A stretch of DNA of 64,000 nucleotides, taken from Spirosoma panaciterrae DSM 21099 (lineage in GTDB: Bacteria > Bacteroidota > Bacteroidia > Cytophagales > Spirosomataceae). A model generated the notes under the pieces. That model saw only the letters and a program-made list of their open reading frames with translations, was not told the DNA's origin and made no database searches. Below are positions 26,173-34,730 of the stretch, piece after piece (position 1 is the first letter of the stretch; every line of letters begins with the position of its first letter). The stretch covers positions 62,001 to 126,000 of the forward strand of contig NZ_KB893187.1 in assembly GCF_000374025.1 (NCBI RefSeq), read 5' to 3'. A program made the position numbers and the translations under genes.

Positions 26173-26964
26173 TAGCAAAAGGCATGGGGTAAGCGCATAC
26201 AGTTTATGCGAAGCTCGTTGCCTGAATAAAAGCGAGTCGGAGAAAACGAGGATACGTACCCCCGTTTTCTCCGACTTTTTAGTTAATAAACTCGGTGGGC
26301 TTTGAACAAACCTTTCTAGAAGCCAGTTAATACATAAATAGTGATTCATTTTTAAGTGAATCTACCTTACTCGCTACAACACTGGTTGTTTTTGTAAGTG
26401 TATGCACTAGTCCACTTACGATGCAGACTCCCTTCTTTTAGCCTGTCCGGCCTTTATTTCATTACGTTTTCAGTCTAGTTTCAACAAATTCATTTTCCCT
26501 TTTACAGCCTTTCGTATAACGAACGTTTAAATAACTTTTATTCCCGTTAGTCTTCAGTTCATTGGTCATGTATTGGTTGCCTGATTATACACTTATCACA
26601 AACCAATACGTAGTTGCCCCATTTGATTTCTGGTTCATAGTAAACCTGTTTTGGCAAGCGCCTTCAAATTTTAACAAGGGGTGACTCCTGTACCTATCTG
26701 CTCGTAATCATAAGGGGTTTTAGGTTGTTTGCACTAAAGACGACTCTACACGACTGTAGTATTGGATGAGCTGACCCGGAATAACAACCTGTTCAATACT
26801 ACTGGAGCGATAATAAAATTTCCAGTTTGTCGGGGCTCTGGTTGCGAAAGATATAAACCGAAAATCCATGCTACATGGAATCTACACCTACCGAACGGAT
26901 AAATCTGTCTTAGCGACATAAGTTGGCTTGGCCCTTCGGTAAACTCATCTTTTAACTGCTTATT
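26173..26964. other. Long gene-free stretch before the desaturase
   Basis: 792 bases. After the terminator (26235-26280) the sequence is AT-rich and lacks coding potential; a minus-strand frame at 26746-27240 is a shadow of the desaturase. A small GATTCA/TGAATC inverted repeat lies near 26344. The long leader could hold a regulated promoter for the lipid genes, but I cannot point to one. Confidence 0.5.
26235..26280 (+). terminator. Terminator after the isomerase-like gene
   Basis: A perfect 14-bp stem (26235-26248 with 26263-26276; AGTCGGAGAAAACG) and 14-base loop, followed by TTTTT. 62 bases past the stop. Confidence 0.9.
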
Positions 26965-28047
26965 ATGCCAACTAAACTTAAATTTACGAATACCACTAAG
27001 TCCACTTTTTTTAGTACCGTTCGTAGACGGGTCGATGCCTATTTCAGCGAGCGTGCACTTTCGCCCCATGCCAATAGGGCCATGTGGGCTAAAACGCTGT
27101 TTTTCCTGTTGGGTTATGTCCTGCTCTATGCACTGCTTCTGTCCAATCAGTTTGGGATGGGGGTCATGCTGGTACTGGTTGTTTTGCTCGGGGTATTTGC
27201 TGCGTGTATCGGTTTCAACGTTTCTCATGATGCGTTGCATGGCGCTTTTTCGGCCCGTCCCTGGGTGAATAAATTGTTAGGTGGAAGTTTCTATCTGCTG
27301 GGAGCGAACCCCTACGTTTGGAAAATAACCCACAACATCGTTCATCATACGTTTACCAACATTCCAGGGCACGACGAAGACATTGAAGTTGCTCCGGGAC
27401 TGGTCAGACTAGACCCGCAGGAGCCGCTCCGGCCTTGGCACCGCTACCAGCAATGGTATACCTTTCCGTTATATGCTCTCGCGTCGCTCTCGTGGGTGTT
27501 GCGGAAGGATTATGTCAAGATCTTTAAAAACCGGATTGGCCAACACGATATAACCAGGCATCCCCGACGTGAATACGTTAAGCTATTTGTAGCTAAAGTG
27601 TTGTATTATTTGTTCTTTCTGGTTCTGCCATTTGTTGCGCTTAGTTTAAGCTGGTGGCAGATACTCATCGGATTTCTGATCATGCATCTGGCCGAAGGGC
27701 TGGTATTGGGGCTTGTTTTTCAGTTGGCCCATACCGTTGAAGGAACGACATTTCCTATCCCTGACGAGAAAGGCAACATGCAGGAGTCTTGGGCGATGCA
27801 CCAGTTGTATACGACGGCCAACTTTGCGCCCCATTCAGCGCTGGCATCCTTTGTTTGTGGCGGTTTAAACCGCCAGATTGAGCACCATCTGTTTCCAAAG
27901 ATTTGTCATATTCATTACCCGGCCATTACGGCTATTGTCAGGAGTACCGCCCATGAATTTGGTTTGCCTTATCTGGAGAATCGCAGCTTCGGTTCAGCGC
28001 TCTATTCCCATTATCGCCTGTTACAAACCCTGGGACGACCTGCCTAG
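26965..28047 (+). CDS. Front-end-type fatty acid desaturase
   Basis: 360 residues. Membrane protein with segments about 43-60, 66-86, 208-229 and 231-252. The three histidine boxes are complete: H88-D-A-L-H92, H123-x3-H127-H128, and Q304-I-E-H307-H308. QxxHH in the third box is the signature of delta-5/delta-6-like (front-end, linoleoyl-CoA-type) di-iron desaturases; the cytochrome b5 domain of eukaryotic relatives is absent. It would insert double bonds into membrane acyl chains. A methyltransferase of the cyclopropane-synthase type follows after 56 bases and may use the unsaturated product. Confidence 0.93.
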   Translation: MPTKLKFTNTTKSTFFSTVRRRVDAYFSERALSPHANRAMWAKTLFFLLGYVLLYALLLSNQFGMGVMLVLVVLLGVFAACIGFNVSHDALHGAFSARPWVNKLLGGSFYLLGANPYVWKITHNIVHHTFTNIPGHDEDIEVAPGLVRLDPQEPLRPWHRYQQWYTFPLYALASLSWVLRKDYVKIFKNRIGQHDITRHPRREYVKLFVAKVLYYLFFLVLPFVALSLSWWQILIGFLIMHLAEGLVLGLVFQLAHTVEGTTFPIPDEKGNMQESWAMHQLYTTANFAPHSALASFVCGGLNRQIEHHLFPKICHIHYPAITAIVRSTAHEFGLPYLENRSFGSALYSHYRLLQTLGRPA

Positions 28048-28103
28048 TAGCCCTTAACGCTATGGATTTATCTTCAATGTATTAACCCAATAATACTCGA
28101 CGT

Positions 28104-29006
28104 ATGGCTTCTCAGCAAGACCTTGATTTTACCTACACGACCATTGATAAACTGTTTCGTTTGAGCATGGGGCAAACCGGCGATTTCAGCGGAGCCATGT
28201 ACAATGGCGATTTCTCACTTACGCTGGAACAGGCGCAGCGCCAAAAACACGAATTCATTGCCAATAGCTTGCGCGTAAGGCCTGGGTCACGGGTCCTGGA
28301 TCTGGGTTGTGGGTGGGGCCCTTTTCTTCAGTATGTAAAAGAACGGGGGGCTATTGGACAGGGTGTAACGCTTTCGCAGGGCCAGGCTATAGCCTGTCGG
28401 GCAAATGGCCTGAAGGTAGACATTAAAGACTGCCGCCAGATTACCCCTGCTGATTACGGAACATTCGATGCCATTAGTAGCGTAGGAGCAATGGAGCATT
28501 TCTGTTCGGTAGAGCAGTATCTGGCGGGGCAACAGGACGTTGTTTATTCCGATTTCTTTGCTAAACTGAATGATCTGCTACCAGTTGGGGGAAGGGCGTA
28601 TATACAGACCATGGTTTTTGGAAAGAACATGATCCCTTTTGCTGAAATTAGCCTGGATGCGCCCAAAGATTCGCCATCCTATGCGCTGGCCTTGATGGTC
28701 GCTCAGTTTCCTGGCTCCTGGCTGCCCTATGGGGCCGAACAAGTTATCCACAACGCAAAACCCCATTTTAAACTCATCTCGAAAAGTAGCGGTCGTCTGG
28801 ATTATATTGAAACCATTGGCCAGTGGCGAAAACGATTTCGGGCTTTCAGCCTGAAAAAATATGGGCTCTATGCTTCGCTACTGCTCAAGTTGTTGACCGA
28901 TAAATCCTTCCGAAATAGGATCGCTGTGTTTCGGGTCAGTCCCAATCGGGTGTGTTTTGAGCAGGAAACAATGGAGCATTACCGAATGGTATTTGAAAAA
29001 GTATAG
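28104..29006 (+). CDS. Cyclopropane-fatty-acid-synthase-like methyltransferase
   Basis: 300 residues, about the size of mycobacterial mycolic-acid cyclopropane synthases and shorter than E. coli Cfa. SAM motif I is VLDLGCGWGPF (D66 to F73), followed by GVTLSQGQ, typical of the Cfa/CmaA family. An ISSVGAMEHFCS segment takes the place of the usual motif. The enzyme probably adds a methylene or methyl carbon across the double bond of a membrane acyl chain. Paired with the desaturase upstream, so the two may build a modified unsaturated lipid. The exact product is not predictable. Confidence 0.85.
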   Translation: MASQQDLDFTYTTIDKLFRLSMGQTGDFSGAMYNGDFSLTLEQAQRQKHEFIANSLRVRPGSRVLDLGCGWGPFLQYVKERGAIGQGVTLSQGQAIACRANGLKVDIKDCRQITPADYGTFDAISSVGAMEHFCSVEQYLAGQQDVVYSDFFAKLNDLLPVGGRAYIQTMVFGKNMIPFAEISLDAPKDSPSYALALMVAQFPGSWLPYGAEQVIHNAKPHFKLISKSSGRLDYIETIGQWRKRFRAFSLKKYGLYASLLLKLLTDKSFRNRIAVFRVSPNRVCFEQETMEHYRMVFEKV

Positions 29007-29125
29007 GAAGAGCCTATAGCTTGTACACTCTAACCGATCTGATCAGTTCGTTCGTCAATAGCCTTGCTCCGGCACTTGGAGTGAAGTGGATGAAAGCATA
29101 GAAAACAGAAAAACAGTAAGCAGTA

Positions 29126-29163
29126 AAAAGAAAAAACATGCCTGCAGGCATGTTTTTTCTTTT
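29126..29163. terminator. Bidirectional terminator between convergent genes
   Basis: A perfect 17-bp stem (29126-29142 with 29147-29163) with a TGCA loop; core ACATGCC, flanked by A-runs on one arm and T-runs on the other, so it can terminate in both directions. It serves the methyltransferase (plus) and the cold-shock gene (minus). Confidence 0.9.
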
Positions 29164-29183
29164 CTGAATCTATATAAAGCAAA

Positions 29184-29375
29184 TTAAATTACTTCTACAT
29201 CGACAGCATTTACGCCCTTCTTACCATCAATTACATTGAACTTCACCTGGTCATTTTCCCGGATTTGATCAATAAGACCGGAGGCATGAACGAAGATGTC
29301 GGCTTGGTTGTCCTGAGGACTGATAAACCCAAATCCTTTGAGTTCATTAAAAAACTTAACAGTTCCTATTTGCAT
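29184..29375 (-). CDS. Cold-shock domain protein
   Basis: 63 residues, a single cold-shock domain. The RNA-binding motifs are G14-F-G-F-I18 (RNP1-like, KGFGFI) and D26-I-F-V-H-A31 (RNP2). Binds single-stranded RNA or DNA and acts as an RNA chaperone or antiterminator. The roughly 145 bases upstream of the start are AT-rich and gene-free, as is usual for the long leader of cold-shock mRNAs. Ends at the bidirectional terminator. Length and motif spacing are ordinary. Confidence 0.95.
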   Translation of the reverse strand: MQIGTVKFFNELKGFGFISPQDNQADIFVHASGLIDQIRENDQVKFNVIDGKKGVNAVDVEVI

Positions 29376-29520
29376 TCTTCTAATTTTTAAGATTTTGTAA
29401 ATCTAGAGATATAAACTCATCTATCCTATTGATTTTCAATATATTTTATGGAATATGGTCTTTTACCTTATTTTTTAGAAATTTCACTAAATACTATCCA
29501 AAATTGTAATCTTTTTAGTT
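29376..29520 (-). promoter_or_regulatory. AT-rich leader of the cold-shock gene
   Basis: About 145 bases of clearly AT-rich, non-coding sequence ahead of the cold-shock start. Long leaders are characteristic of cspA-type genes, where they control mRNA stability and translation at low temperature. No defined secondary structure was established by eye. Confidence 0.4.
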
Positions 29521-29584
29521 GAAAGCGCGTTCAAGCTGTATACGTAGTTGCGTGTATACTAACCGGCGGTCAAATGCCCAGCTT

Positions 29585-29854
29585 ATGATTGACTACCTGG
29601 TTGCCAACTGGATTAAACCGCTTCTTGCTGATTTACATCTGATCTGGGCACATATCGTTAAGGATACCCAACGGAATTCGTCGCGTTTTACGGAAATCAC
29701 CACGGGTTTAATCCGAAAAACGGAATGGGCTGCCATACGCACTCAGGCAGTAAACCTCCCTTTTTTCTCTCCCAACTGTTATCCCTTCCGCAACGCAGAT
29801 GGGACTATTTTTCCGATAGTCGCTTTGGCACCTGTAGGGCATAAGCTCAGCTAG
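29585..29854 (+). CDS. Doubtful small ORF
   Basis: 89 residues from the ATG at 29585 (an upstream TTG would add 22). The first half (MIDYLVANWIKPLLADLHLIWAHIV) is helix-like; the second half has no pattern I recognise. It precedes the cassette of four small genes, with 76 bases between. It could be a real member of that cassette, a decayed gene, or chance. Confidence 0.25.
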   Translation: MIDYLVANWIKPLLADLHLIWAHIVKDTQRNSSRFTEITTGLIRKTEWAAIRTQAVNLPFFSPNCYPFRNADGTIFPIVALAPVGHKLS

Positions 29855-29930
29855 CTTAGGGTGTATGGCCTTTTCGTTTGGAGTCTGGTGCTGAGCCAGC
29901 GAAAAATCAAATTTTAATTTTAAAGAACGC

Positions 29931-30101
29931 ATGAAAGTAACGTCAAAAGAACGTCAGCAAGCCGCTCGTCAACAGATTGAAGCCAGTAAAAAACCTTATC
30001 TAGTACGGGATATACCGCGTACAGTCTTGTATTTGACGGCTGACCAAGCCGCTAAACGGCACGACTTGATTCCCCAGTTTGGCCTTCGCCCGGGTTACTA
30101 A
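29931..30101 (+). CDS. Very small hypothetical protein, first of a four-gene cassette
   Basis: 56 codons, ATG at 29931 to TAA at 30099-30101. The product is basic at the start (MKVTSKERQQAARQQI) and ends DLIPQFGLRPGY. No family recognised. Support for a real gene: it is followed after 14 bases by the next member, all four run in the same direction with short gaps, and the codon usage looks like that of the neighbours. It might be a small nucleic-acid-binding or regulatory peptide; this is a guess. Confidence 0.5.
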   Translation: MKVTSKERQQAARQQIEASKKPYLVRDIPRTVLYLTADQAAKRHDLIPQFGLRPGY

Positions 30102-30115
30102 CGAAATGCCTGCTT

Positions 30116-30403
30116 ATGCTTACGGACCTTACAATTATCCTATTTGCCGGTTTCAACGAAGTCGCTCTGCCAAAAGGTGCTCAGCTAGGGGATATTGAAA
30201 CGGATGGCTTTGAAGTAAGTCTGCAAGTCAAATCGGGTAACGAAACCGAGGTGACGTATCGTCAGTTCTATGTGGCCTTCAATCAGACCCCTACGGATTA
30301 TAATCAAGGGATTCTACGTCTGCTGAAAACCATTCAGTTTTCTGATGGAACTACATCAGCGATGGTGTACGAAGTCTATCCGTATAAGCCAGCCGAAGAA
30401 TAA
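30116..30403 (+). CDS. Hypothetical protein, second of the cassette
   Basis: 95 residues, unrecognised. It looks like a small all-beta or alpha/beta domain (EVSLQVKSGNETEVTYRQFY, then GTTSAMVYEVYP). No signal peptide or membrane segment. It sits 14 bases after the 56-codon gene and 20 bases before the next gene, which suggests one transcript. Confidence 0.6.
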   Translation: MLTDLTIILFAGFNEVALPKGAQLGDIETDGFEVSLQVKSGNETEVTYRQFYVAFNQTPTDYNQGILRLLKTIQFSDGTTSAMVYEVYPYKPAEE

Positions 30404-30423
30404 CTGTATACACACTCAAACTT

Positions 30424-30894
30424 ATGCAACCCAACAACAATCCGCTCAAAAATTACCTACTGGCGATCGATACGGCGCTGAATTCTTCCGCTTTGAATCT
30501 AAATACATCCGAAGACGATCCCTGGAAACCCGCGTTTATCCAGCTTATCAAGTCGGTCCATACCGGATTGACGCTGGCTGATCAAGCCGGTAAACGTGTC
30601 GATTTTCTGGACGATGTGGGGGTGAACGGGAAAATACAGGATATAACCTCATTAATTAGCTGGATGCATGATTGTTTGCCCGAGTTAACCGCAGAAAAGC
30701 CTGGTCAACTTGCTACAAATCGCGTAAATCGATACGCGAATGCGGGCTGGGGGTATTTTGCCAATGGCTGCTTTTTCGACGTTCAATTCGAGGAGGAACT
30801 GGCTTTCTTTATCGATGACCAGCGGGTTTATCTGAACCGACACATCCGACGGGCCATTTCCGAGCTAAAACAGACCGCTTCTATACAGGCATAA
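30424..30894 (+). CDS. Hypothetical protein, third of the cassette
   Basis: 156 residues, unrecognised and apparently cytoplasmic. The first two-thirds are helical in character; the last third has aromatic- and acid-rich sequence (GYFANGCFFDVQFEEELAFF, then RVYLNRHIRRAI). No catalytic motif stands out. Same direction as its neighbours, with gaps of 20 and 41 bases. Confidence 0.65.
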   Translation: MQPNNNPLKNYLLAIDTALNSSALNLNTSEDDPWKPAFIQLIKSVHTGLTLADQAGKRVDFLDDVGVNGKIQDITSLISWMHDCLPELTAEKPGQLATNRVNRYANAGWGYFANGCFFDVQFEEELAFFIDDQRVYLNRHIRRAISELKQTASIQA

Positions 30895-30935
30895 ACAACT
30901 CTCTTAGTACGTTTCTTTACGATTCAACCCAACAA

Positions 30936-31292
30936 ATGAGCAAACAGATTTACATTACTCAGGCGGTTGCCTGGGCTAGAGCCCGTGGTTTCGTAGACAT
31001 TAAGGCCAATCTGGAAGGCTATCCAAAACCAGGTGGCTATGGCCGCCAGCAAGACGGGCAAACCTTTATTCCCGACGTAACGGCTCAGCAATTTGAGCAG
31101 AAATCCTACTTTACTGTCGTTCTTAAAACCGACCCCGTAGATGGATTAATATCCAAGCTCAAACTGCTTAGCCAATTAGCTTTACTGGGAGGGGGGCAGC
31201 TCTATTTGCTAACCCCCAAAGGCCACTTGCCCTTTGCTAAGTCGGTGGCTGCCGAAAGCGCTATCACGGCCGAATGGATTAACCTGGGGTAA
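30936..31292 (+). CDS. Hypothetical protein with a degenerate PD-(D/E)xK-like pattern
   Basis: 118 residues. After an N-terminal helix (ITQAVAWARARGF) comes a glycine-rich turn, then FIPDVTA (P46-D47) and about 15 residues later YFTVVLKTDP, and further YLLTPKGH. This order of helix, PD and (D/E)xK-like strand recalls the restriction-endonuclease fold, but the second acidic position is V62 (V-L-K64), so ordinary nuclease activity would not be expected. The fold call is inference. Last gene of the cassette, ending 22 bases before the convergent CoA-transferase gene. Confidence 0.7.
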   Translation: MSKQIYITQAVAWARARGFVDIKANLEGYPKPGGYGRQQDGQTFIPDVTAQQFEQKSYFTVVLKTDPVDGLISKLKLLSQLALLGGGQLYLLTPKGHLPFAKSVAAESAITAEWINLG

Positions 31293-31314
31293 TTATCCGG
31301 TGATCCTTTTTTCG

Positions 31315-32592
31315 TTACTTAAACCGTTCGTGTGCTTGCCGATCCAGTGCTTCCCGATGATCGGGGTGGGCAATGTTGATCAGCGCGTAGGCGCGTTGAC
31401 GTAGGTTTTTTCCGTACAGATCAGCAATGCCGTATTCGGTCACAATGTAGTGTACGTGCGCCCGGGTGGTAGTTACGCCCGCACCTTCTTTCAGAAAAGG
31501 TACGATTTTGCTTTCTCCCCGGCTGGTTGTAGAGGCCAGGGCAATGATGGGTTTGCCGCCTTCCGAAAGCGTTGCGCCCCGAACAAAATCCATCTGTCCG
31601 CCAACACCTGAATACTGGTACGTCCCAATCGTATCGGCGCAAACCTGACCCGTCAGGTCAATCTCAATGGCCGAATTGATAGCCGTTACCCTGGGGTTTC
31701 GTCGGATGATGGCGGTATCGTTTGTAAAGCTGGTCTGTTTCATGGCTACACCGGGGTTGTCGTTGATAAAATCATAAACCCGCTGGCTGCCCATCACAAA
31801 AGAGGATACAACCCGATAGGGGAGTACCGCTTTGTGTTCGCCCGTAACGACCCCTCGTTCAATCAGATCGATTACCCCATCAGAGAACATCTCCGTGTGG
31901 ATTCCCAGCCGTTTGTGATGGATGAGTTCGGCTACAGTAGCGTTCGGAATCCCACCAATCCCCAATTGAAGCGTAGCGCCATCATCGACCAGTCCGGCAA
32001 TATACCGGCCAATCTTTCGGTCCAGATCGCTGATGGGAGCAGGCAATACTTCATAAATAGGCGTATCGACTTCAACAGCAGCATGCAATAAGGATACTGG
32101 AATCAGGCCATCGCCGTGGGTACGCGGAACCCGAGGGTTGATCTGGGCAATGACGTACTTAGCCGAATGGATGGCCGCCAGCGAGATGTCGACCGAAGCC
32201 CCCAAAGAACAGTAGCCATGCTCATCGGGGGGAGAAACCTGAACGAGGGCAACATCGATCGGAAGAATATTACGCTGGAAGAGCAGGTGAATTTCGCTCA
32301 GAAAAATAGGAACGTAATCACCGATGCCTTCGGCCAACTGTTTGCGCATATTGGCCCCAATGAAAAACGAATTGGGCCTGAAAGAAGCCTGATATTGCCG
32401 TTCCAGATATGGCAAAGGCCCTTCAGTATGCATGTGGCATATTTCTACGTCGCGCAGTTCATCGGCGCGAGCTACCATGGCATTAATGAGTGTATGCGGA
32501 GTTTGTGAAACACTGTGGATAAAAACACGATTGCCGGATTGAATGGCCGAGACCGCTTTTTCTGGACTGGTAATGGGCAAATGAAACGCCAT
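31315..32592 (-). CDS. Acetyl-CoA hydrolase/CoA-transferase family protein
   Basis: 425 residues, the length of the 4-hydroxybutyrate/acetate CoA-transferase group. Motifs: LQLGIGGIPNATVAEL, HTEMFSDGVIDL (probable catalytic glutamate), GVGGQMDFVRGA, and near the end IVTEYGIADL. It swaps CoA between acyl groups or hydrolyses acyl-CoA in the cytoplasm, for example acetate or butyrate metabolism. Single gene; no partner enzyme of a CoA pathway is adjacent. Confident on family, unsure of the acyl substrate. Confidence 0.9.
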   Translation of the reverse strand: MAFHLPITSPEKAVSAIQSGNRVFIHSVSQTPHTLINAMVARADELRDVEICHMHTEGPLPYLERQYQASFRPNSFFIGANMRKQLAEGIGDYVPIFLSEIHLLFQRNILPIDVALVQVSPPDEHGYCSLGASVDISLAAIHSAKYVIAQINPRVPRTHGDGLIPVSLLHAAVEVDTPIYEVLPAPISDLDRKIGRYIAGLVDDGATLQLGIGGIPNATVAELIHHKRLGIHTEMFSDGVIDLIERGVVTGEHKAVLPYRVVSSFVMGSQRVYDFINDNPGVAMKQTSFTNDTAIIRRNPRVTAINSAIEIDLTGQVCADTIGTYQYSGVGGQMDFVRGATLSEGGKPIIALASTTSRGESKIVPFLKEGAGVTTTRAHVHYIVTEYGIADLYGKNLRQRAYALINIAHPDHREALDRQAHERFK

Positions 32593-32690
32593 TGCGGGGT
32601 TGTATTAGTCAAAAATGAATTGAATCTGAAGGCAAAACTACCAACCGGCCCTGCCTGTTTTTGTGATAACTACGGGCGGTCCGCCTGATA

Positions 32691-34067
32691 TTAATCATTG
32701 AGGAACTGCTGAAACCAGCGCCCCGACGATTTTACAATCCGGTTCTGGGTCCGAAAGTCGACATACACTAGGCCAAAACGAGGTCGATAGCCTTCGGCCC
32801 ATTCAAAGTTATCCAGAAAGGTCCAGACGAAATAGCCTGCTACCGGTAATCCCTCCTGTTTGGCTCTGAGCGTACTTTTCAGGTAATCCTGATGATAACG
32901 TATCCGGGCCGGGTCGTGAACCATTCCCTGCTGAACGGTATCGTAGAAAGCCGCTCCGCTCTCGGTAATGTAGATTTTTTTTACCCCGTCGTACTGCCCA
33001 AACTGGCGGATGATGCGGTACATGGTCTCAGGGTTTACTTCCCAGCCCATTTCGGTAATTGTCTGCACGTTGCGTCGGAGGGGAGAAACGTCTTTTGCCC
33101 AGAGATAGGGCATAAAATACGATTGCTCGACAACGGCCCGGAAGTAGTGCTGGAGACCGATGAAATCGAAGTCGAACGCCAGTCGCTCCAGATCACCAGG
33201 TTTCGCTACTTTTTTGGCAATACCGCTTAAAAACGGCAATTCCTTCGTAGGATACCCCAGGCCAAGGGCAGGTTCGATAAACAGCCGGTTCATGAGCGCA
33301 TCGACCCGCGTAGCAGCCGCCTGATCGCGGGGCGTAAATGGATCGATAGGCGAACAGGAAAAAGTGGTACCGACCTGCGCATTAGGTACGTTTTGCCGGA
33401 CAATTCGGCCACCTTCAGCCTGAACCAGTGCAGTATGATGGATAGCGGGCAACAGATTTCGAAAACTCCGCCGACCCGGAGCGTGTTGCCCGGTAAAATA
33501 CCCAAGTACCGAAAAGGCCAGTGGCTCGTTCAGAATAATCCAGTGTTTTACCTTGTGGCCGAAAGCCAAAGTGCAGATGCTGGCGAACTCCGCAAACCAA
33601 TCGACGATCTGCCGATTAGGCCAGCCACCTTTCTGTTCGAGCGCATGGGGTAAATCCCAGTGATACAGGGTAATCCAGGGGGTAATACCCAAATTCAGGC
33701 AGTGATCGATCAGTCGGTCGTAAAAGGCAATGCCCGCTTCGTTGATACGCCCACCCGATTGAGGCCCAACCCCATCGGGCAGAATACGGGACCACGATAA
33801 CGAAAAACGAAACGCATTAAACCCCAGTTCTTTATGGAGAAGGAGGTCAGACTCGTATCGGTCGTAAAATTCACAGGCAATCTCGGCCGTTTCTCCGGTT
33901 TTTATTTTTCCCTTCTGTTTGCTAAATACATCCCAGACCGAAGGGGAGCGTCCGTCTCGATCTACGGCTCCTTCAATTTGATAAGCAGCTGTGGCTGTCC
34001 CCCATGTAAAGTCAGGTCCGAAGGCATTACGGTCAAAATCAGGTAGAATCGTTGAGTTAGGTAACAC
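32691..34067 (-). CDS. Glycoside hydrolase family 1 beta-glucosidase-like enzyme
   Basis: 458 residues, the normal GH1 length. Motifs in order: FTWGTATAAYQIEG, GFNAFRFSLSWSRILP, acid/base E181 in N180-E-P182, nucleophile E369 in I-T-E-S-G, and VWTFLDNFEWAEGYRPRFGLV near the end. The nucleophile motif is TESG instead of the usual TENG. No signal peptide, so cytoplasmic; it would cleave imported beta-glucosides. Stands alone, upstream of a gene with its own terminator. Confidence 0.95.
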   Translation of the reverse strand: MLPNSTILPDFDRNAFGPDFTWGTATAAYQIEGAVDRDGRSPSVWDVFSKQKGKIKTGETAEIACEFYDRYESDLLLHKELGFNAFRFSLSWSRILPDGVGPQSGGRINEAGIAFYDRLIDHCLNLGITPWITLYHWDLPHALEQKGGWPNRQIVDWFAEFASICTLAFGHKVKHWIILNEPLAFSVLGYFTGQHAPGRRSFRNLLPAIHHTALVQAEGGRIVRQNVPNAQVGTTFSCSPIDPFTPRDQAAATRVDALMNRLFIEPALGLGYPTKELPFLSGIAKKVAKPGDLERLAFDFDFIGLQHYFRAVVEQSYFMPYLWAKDVSPLRRNVQTITEMGWEVNPETMYRIIRQFGQYDGVKKIYITESGAAFYDTVQQGMVHDPARIRYHQDYLKSTLRAKQEGLPVAGYFVWTFLDNFEWAEGYRPRFGLVYVDFRTQNRIVKSSGRWFQQFLND

Positions 34068-34125
34068 AGCGTGTAGACGTTGTTTGCTGAACGCGCAAAG
34101 CTACCGGGTTGCCCTAAAAAGATAA

Positions 34126-34161
34126 TCCCCAACCCGATAATTTAATATACCGGATTGGGGA
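34126..34161 (-). terminator. Terminator of the small secreted protein gene
   Basis: TCCCCAACCCG (34126-34136) pairs with CGGATTGGGGA (34151-34161) with one G-T. Read from the small secreted protein gene it is followed by ATTATCTTTTT. Confidence 0.8.
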
Positions 34162-34208
34162 AACGGTGGTACGGAATCGATTGAAACCTAATCGGTCAGA
34201 CTATTGAA

Positions 34209-34610
34209 CTAGCCACGACGACCGAAAGGAGGGACGTTGCGGTTGTATCGGTTGTTGGATTGAGCGGCAAATAACCGATCGCGTTGTACCGAGGTCAGTA
34301 CGGCCAGCATGTCCTGACGTTTGCGGAGCTGTAATTGACGAAGGCCATCAGGGGTCATGCGGGACGTCTGCATGATGCGGTCGTAATTGTCCTCGATTTT
34401 ATGGAGTTGTTTTTCCTGACGGCGAGTCAACCCAACAATGGCGTCGATCCGGTCGATTTTCAGTTCATCCTGAATTTGATCCCTGTCGTAACGCTGGCCA
34501 CCATATTGGGGAGCACGGTTATCGAAGGGTTTTGAATATACGCCCTGAGCAAACGTTACTGTAGTTGCAAAAGCGAAAAATGTAAGGGCGGTGGCGATTG
34601 TCTTTTTCAT
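34209..34610 (-). CDS. Small secreted Spy/LTXXQ-like protein
   Basis: 133 residues with a signal peptide (1-21). The mature part is basic and mostly helical (LTRRQEKQLHKIEDNYDRIM, then LQLRKRQDMLAVLTSVQRDRLF), reminiscent of LTXXQ/Spy-like periplasmic proteins, and ends in a basic, disordered tail (NRNVPPFGRRG). Spy proteins are periplasmic chaperones or metal-stress sensors; here the match is only to the general pattern. Single gene with a terminator. Confidence 0.65.
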   Translation of the reverse strand: MKKTIATALTFFAFATTVTFAQGVYSKPFDNRAPQYGGQRYDRDQIQDELKIDRIDAIVGLTRRQEKQLHKIEDNYDRIMQTSRMTPDGLRQLQLRKRQDMLAVLTSVQRDRLFAAQSNNRYNRNVPPFGRRG

Positions 34611-34730
34611 GATCAGTATCTGTTTTATTGTGCGTTACTGATTCTTAGAAGGTAAGCGGCCCTTTGCGTTTAATTGGCCTATAGCCCATTCTGGCTGAAT
34701 GCCGGTTTCGATCTGCCGAAGTCCCTGAAA

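Noticed and set aside
25663-26349. Minus-strand frame of 228 codons
   Set aside because: Antisense to the TIM-barrel isomerase gene and through its terminator; no family-like sequence.
26746-27240. Minus-strand frame of 164 codons ahead of the desaturase
   Set aside because: Overlaps the desaturase N-terminus, which has all family motifs; low-complexity product.
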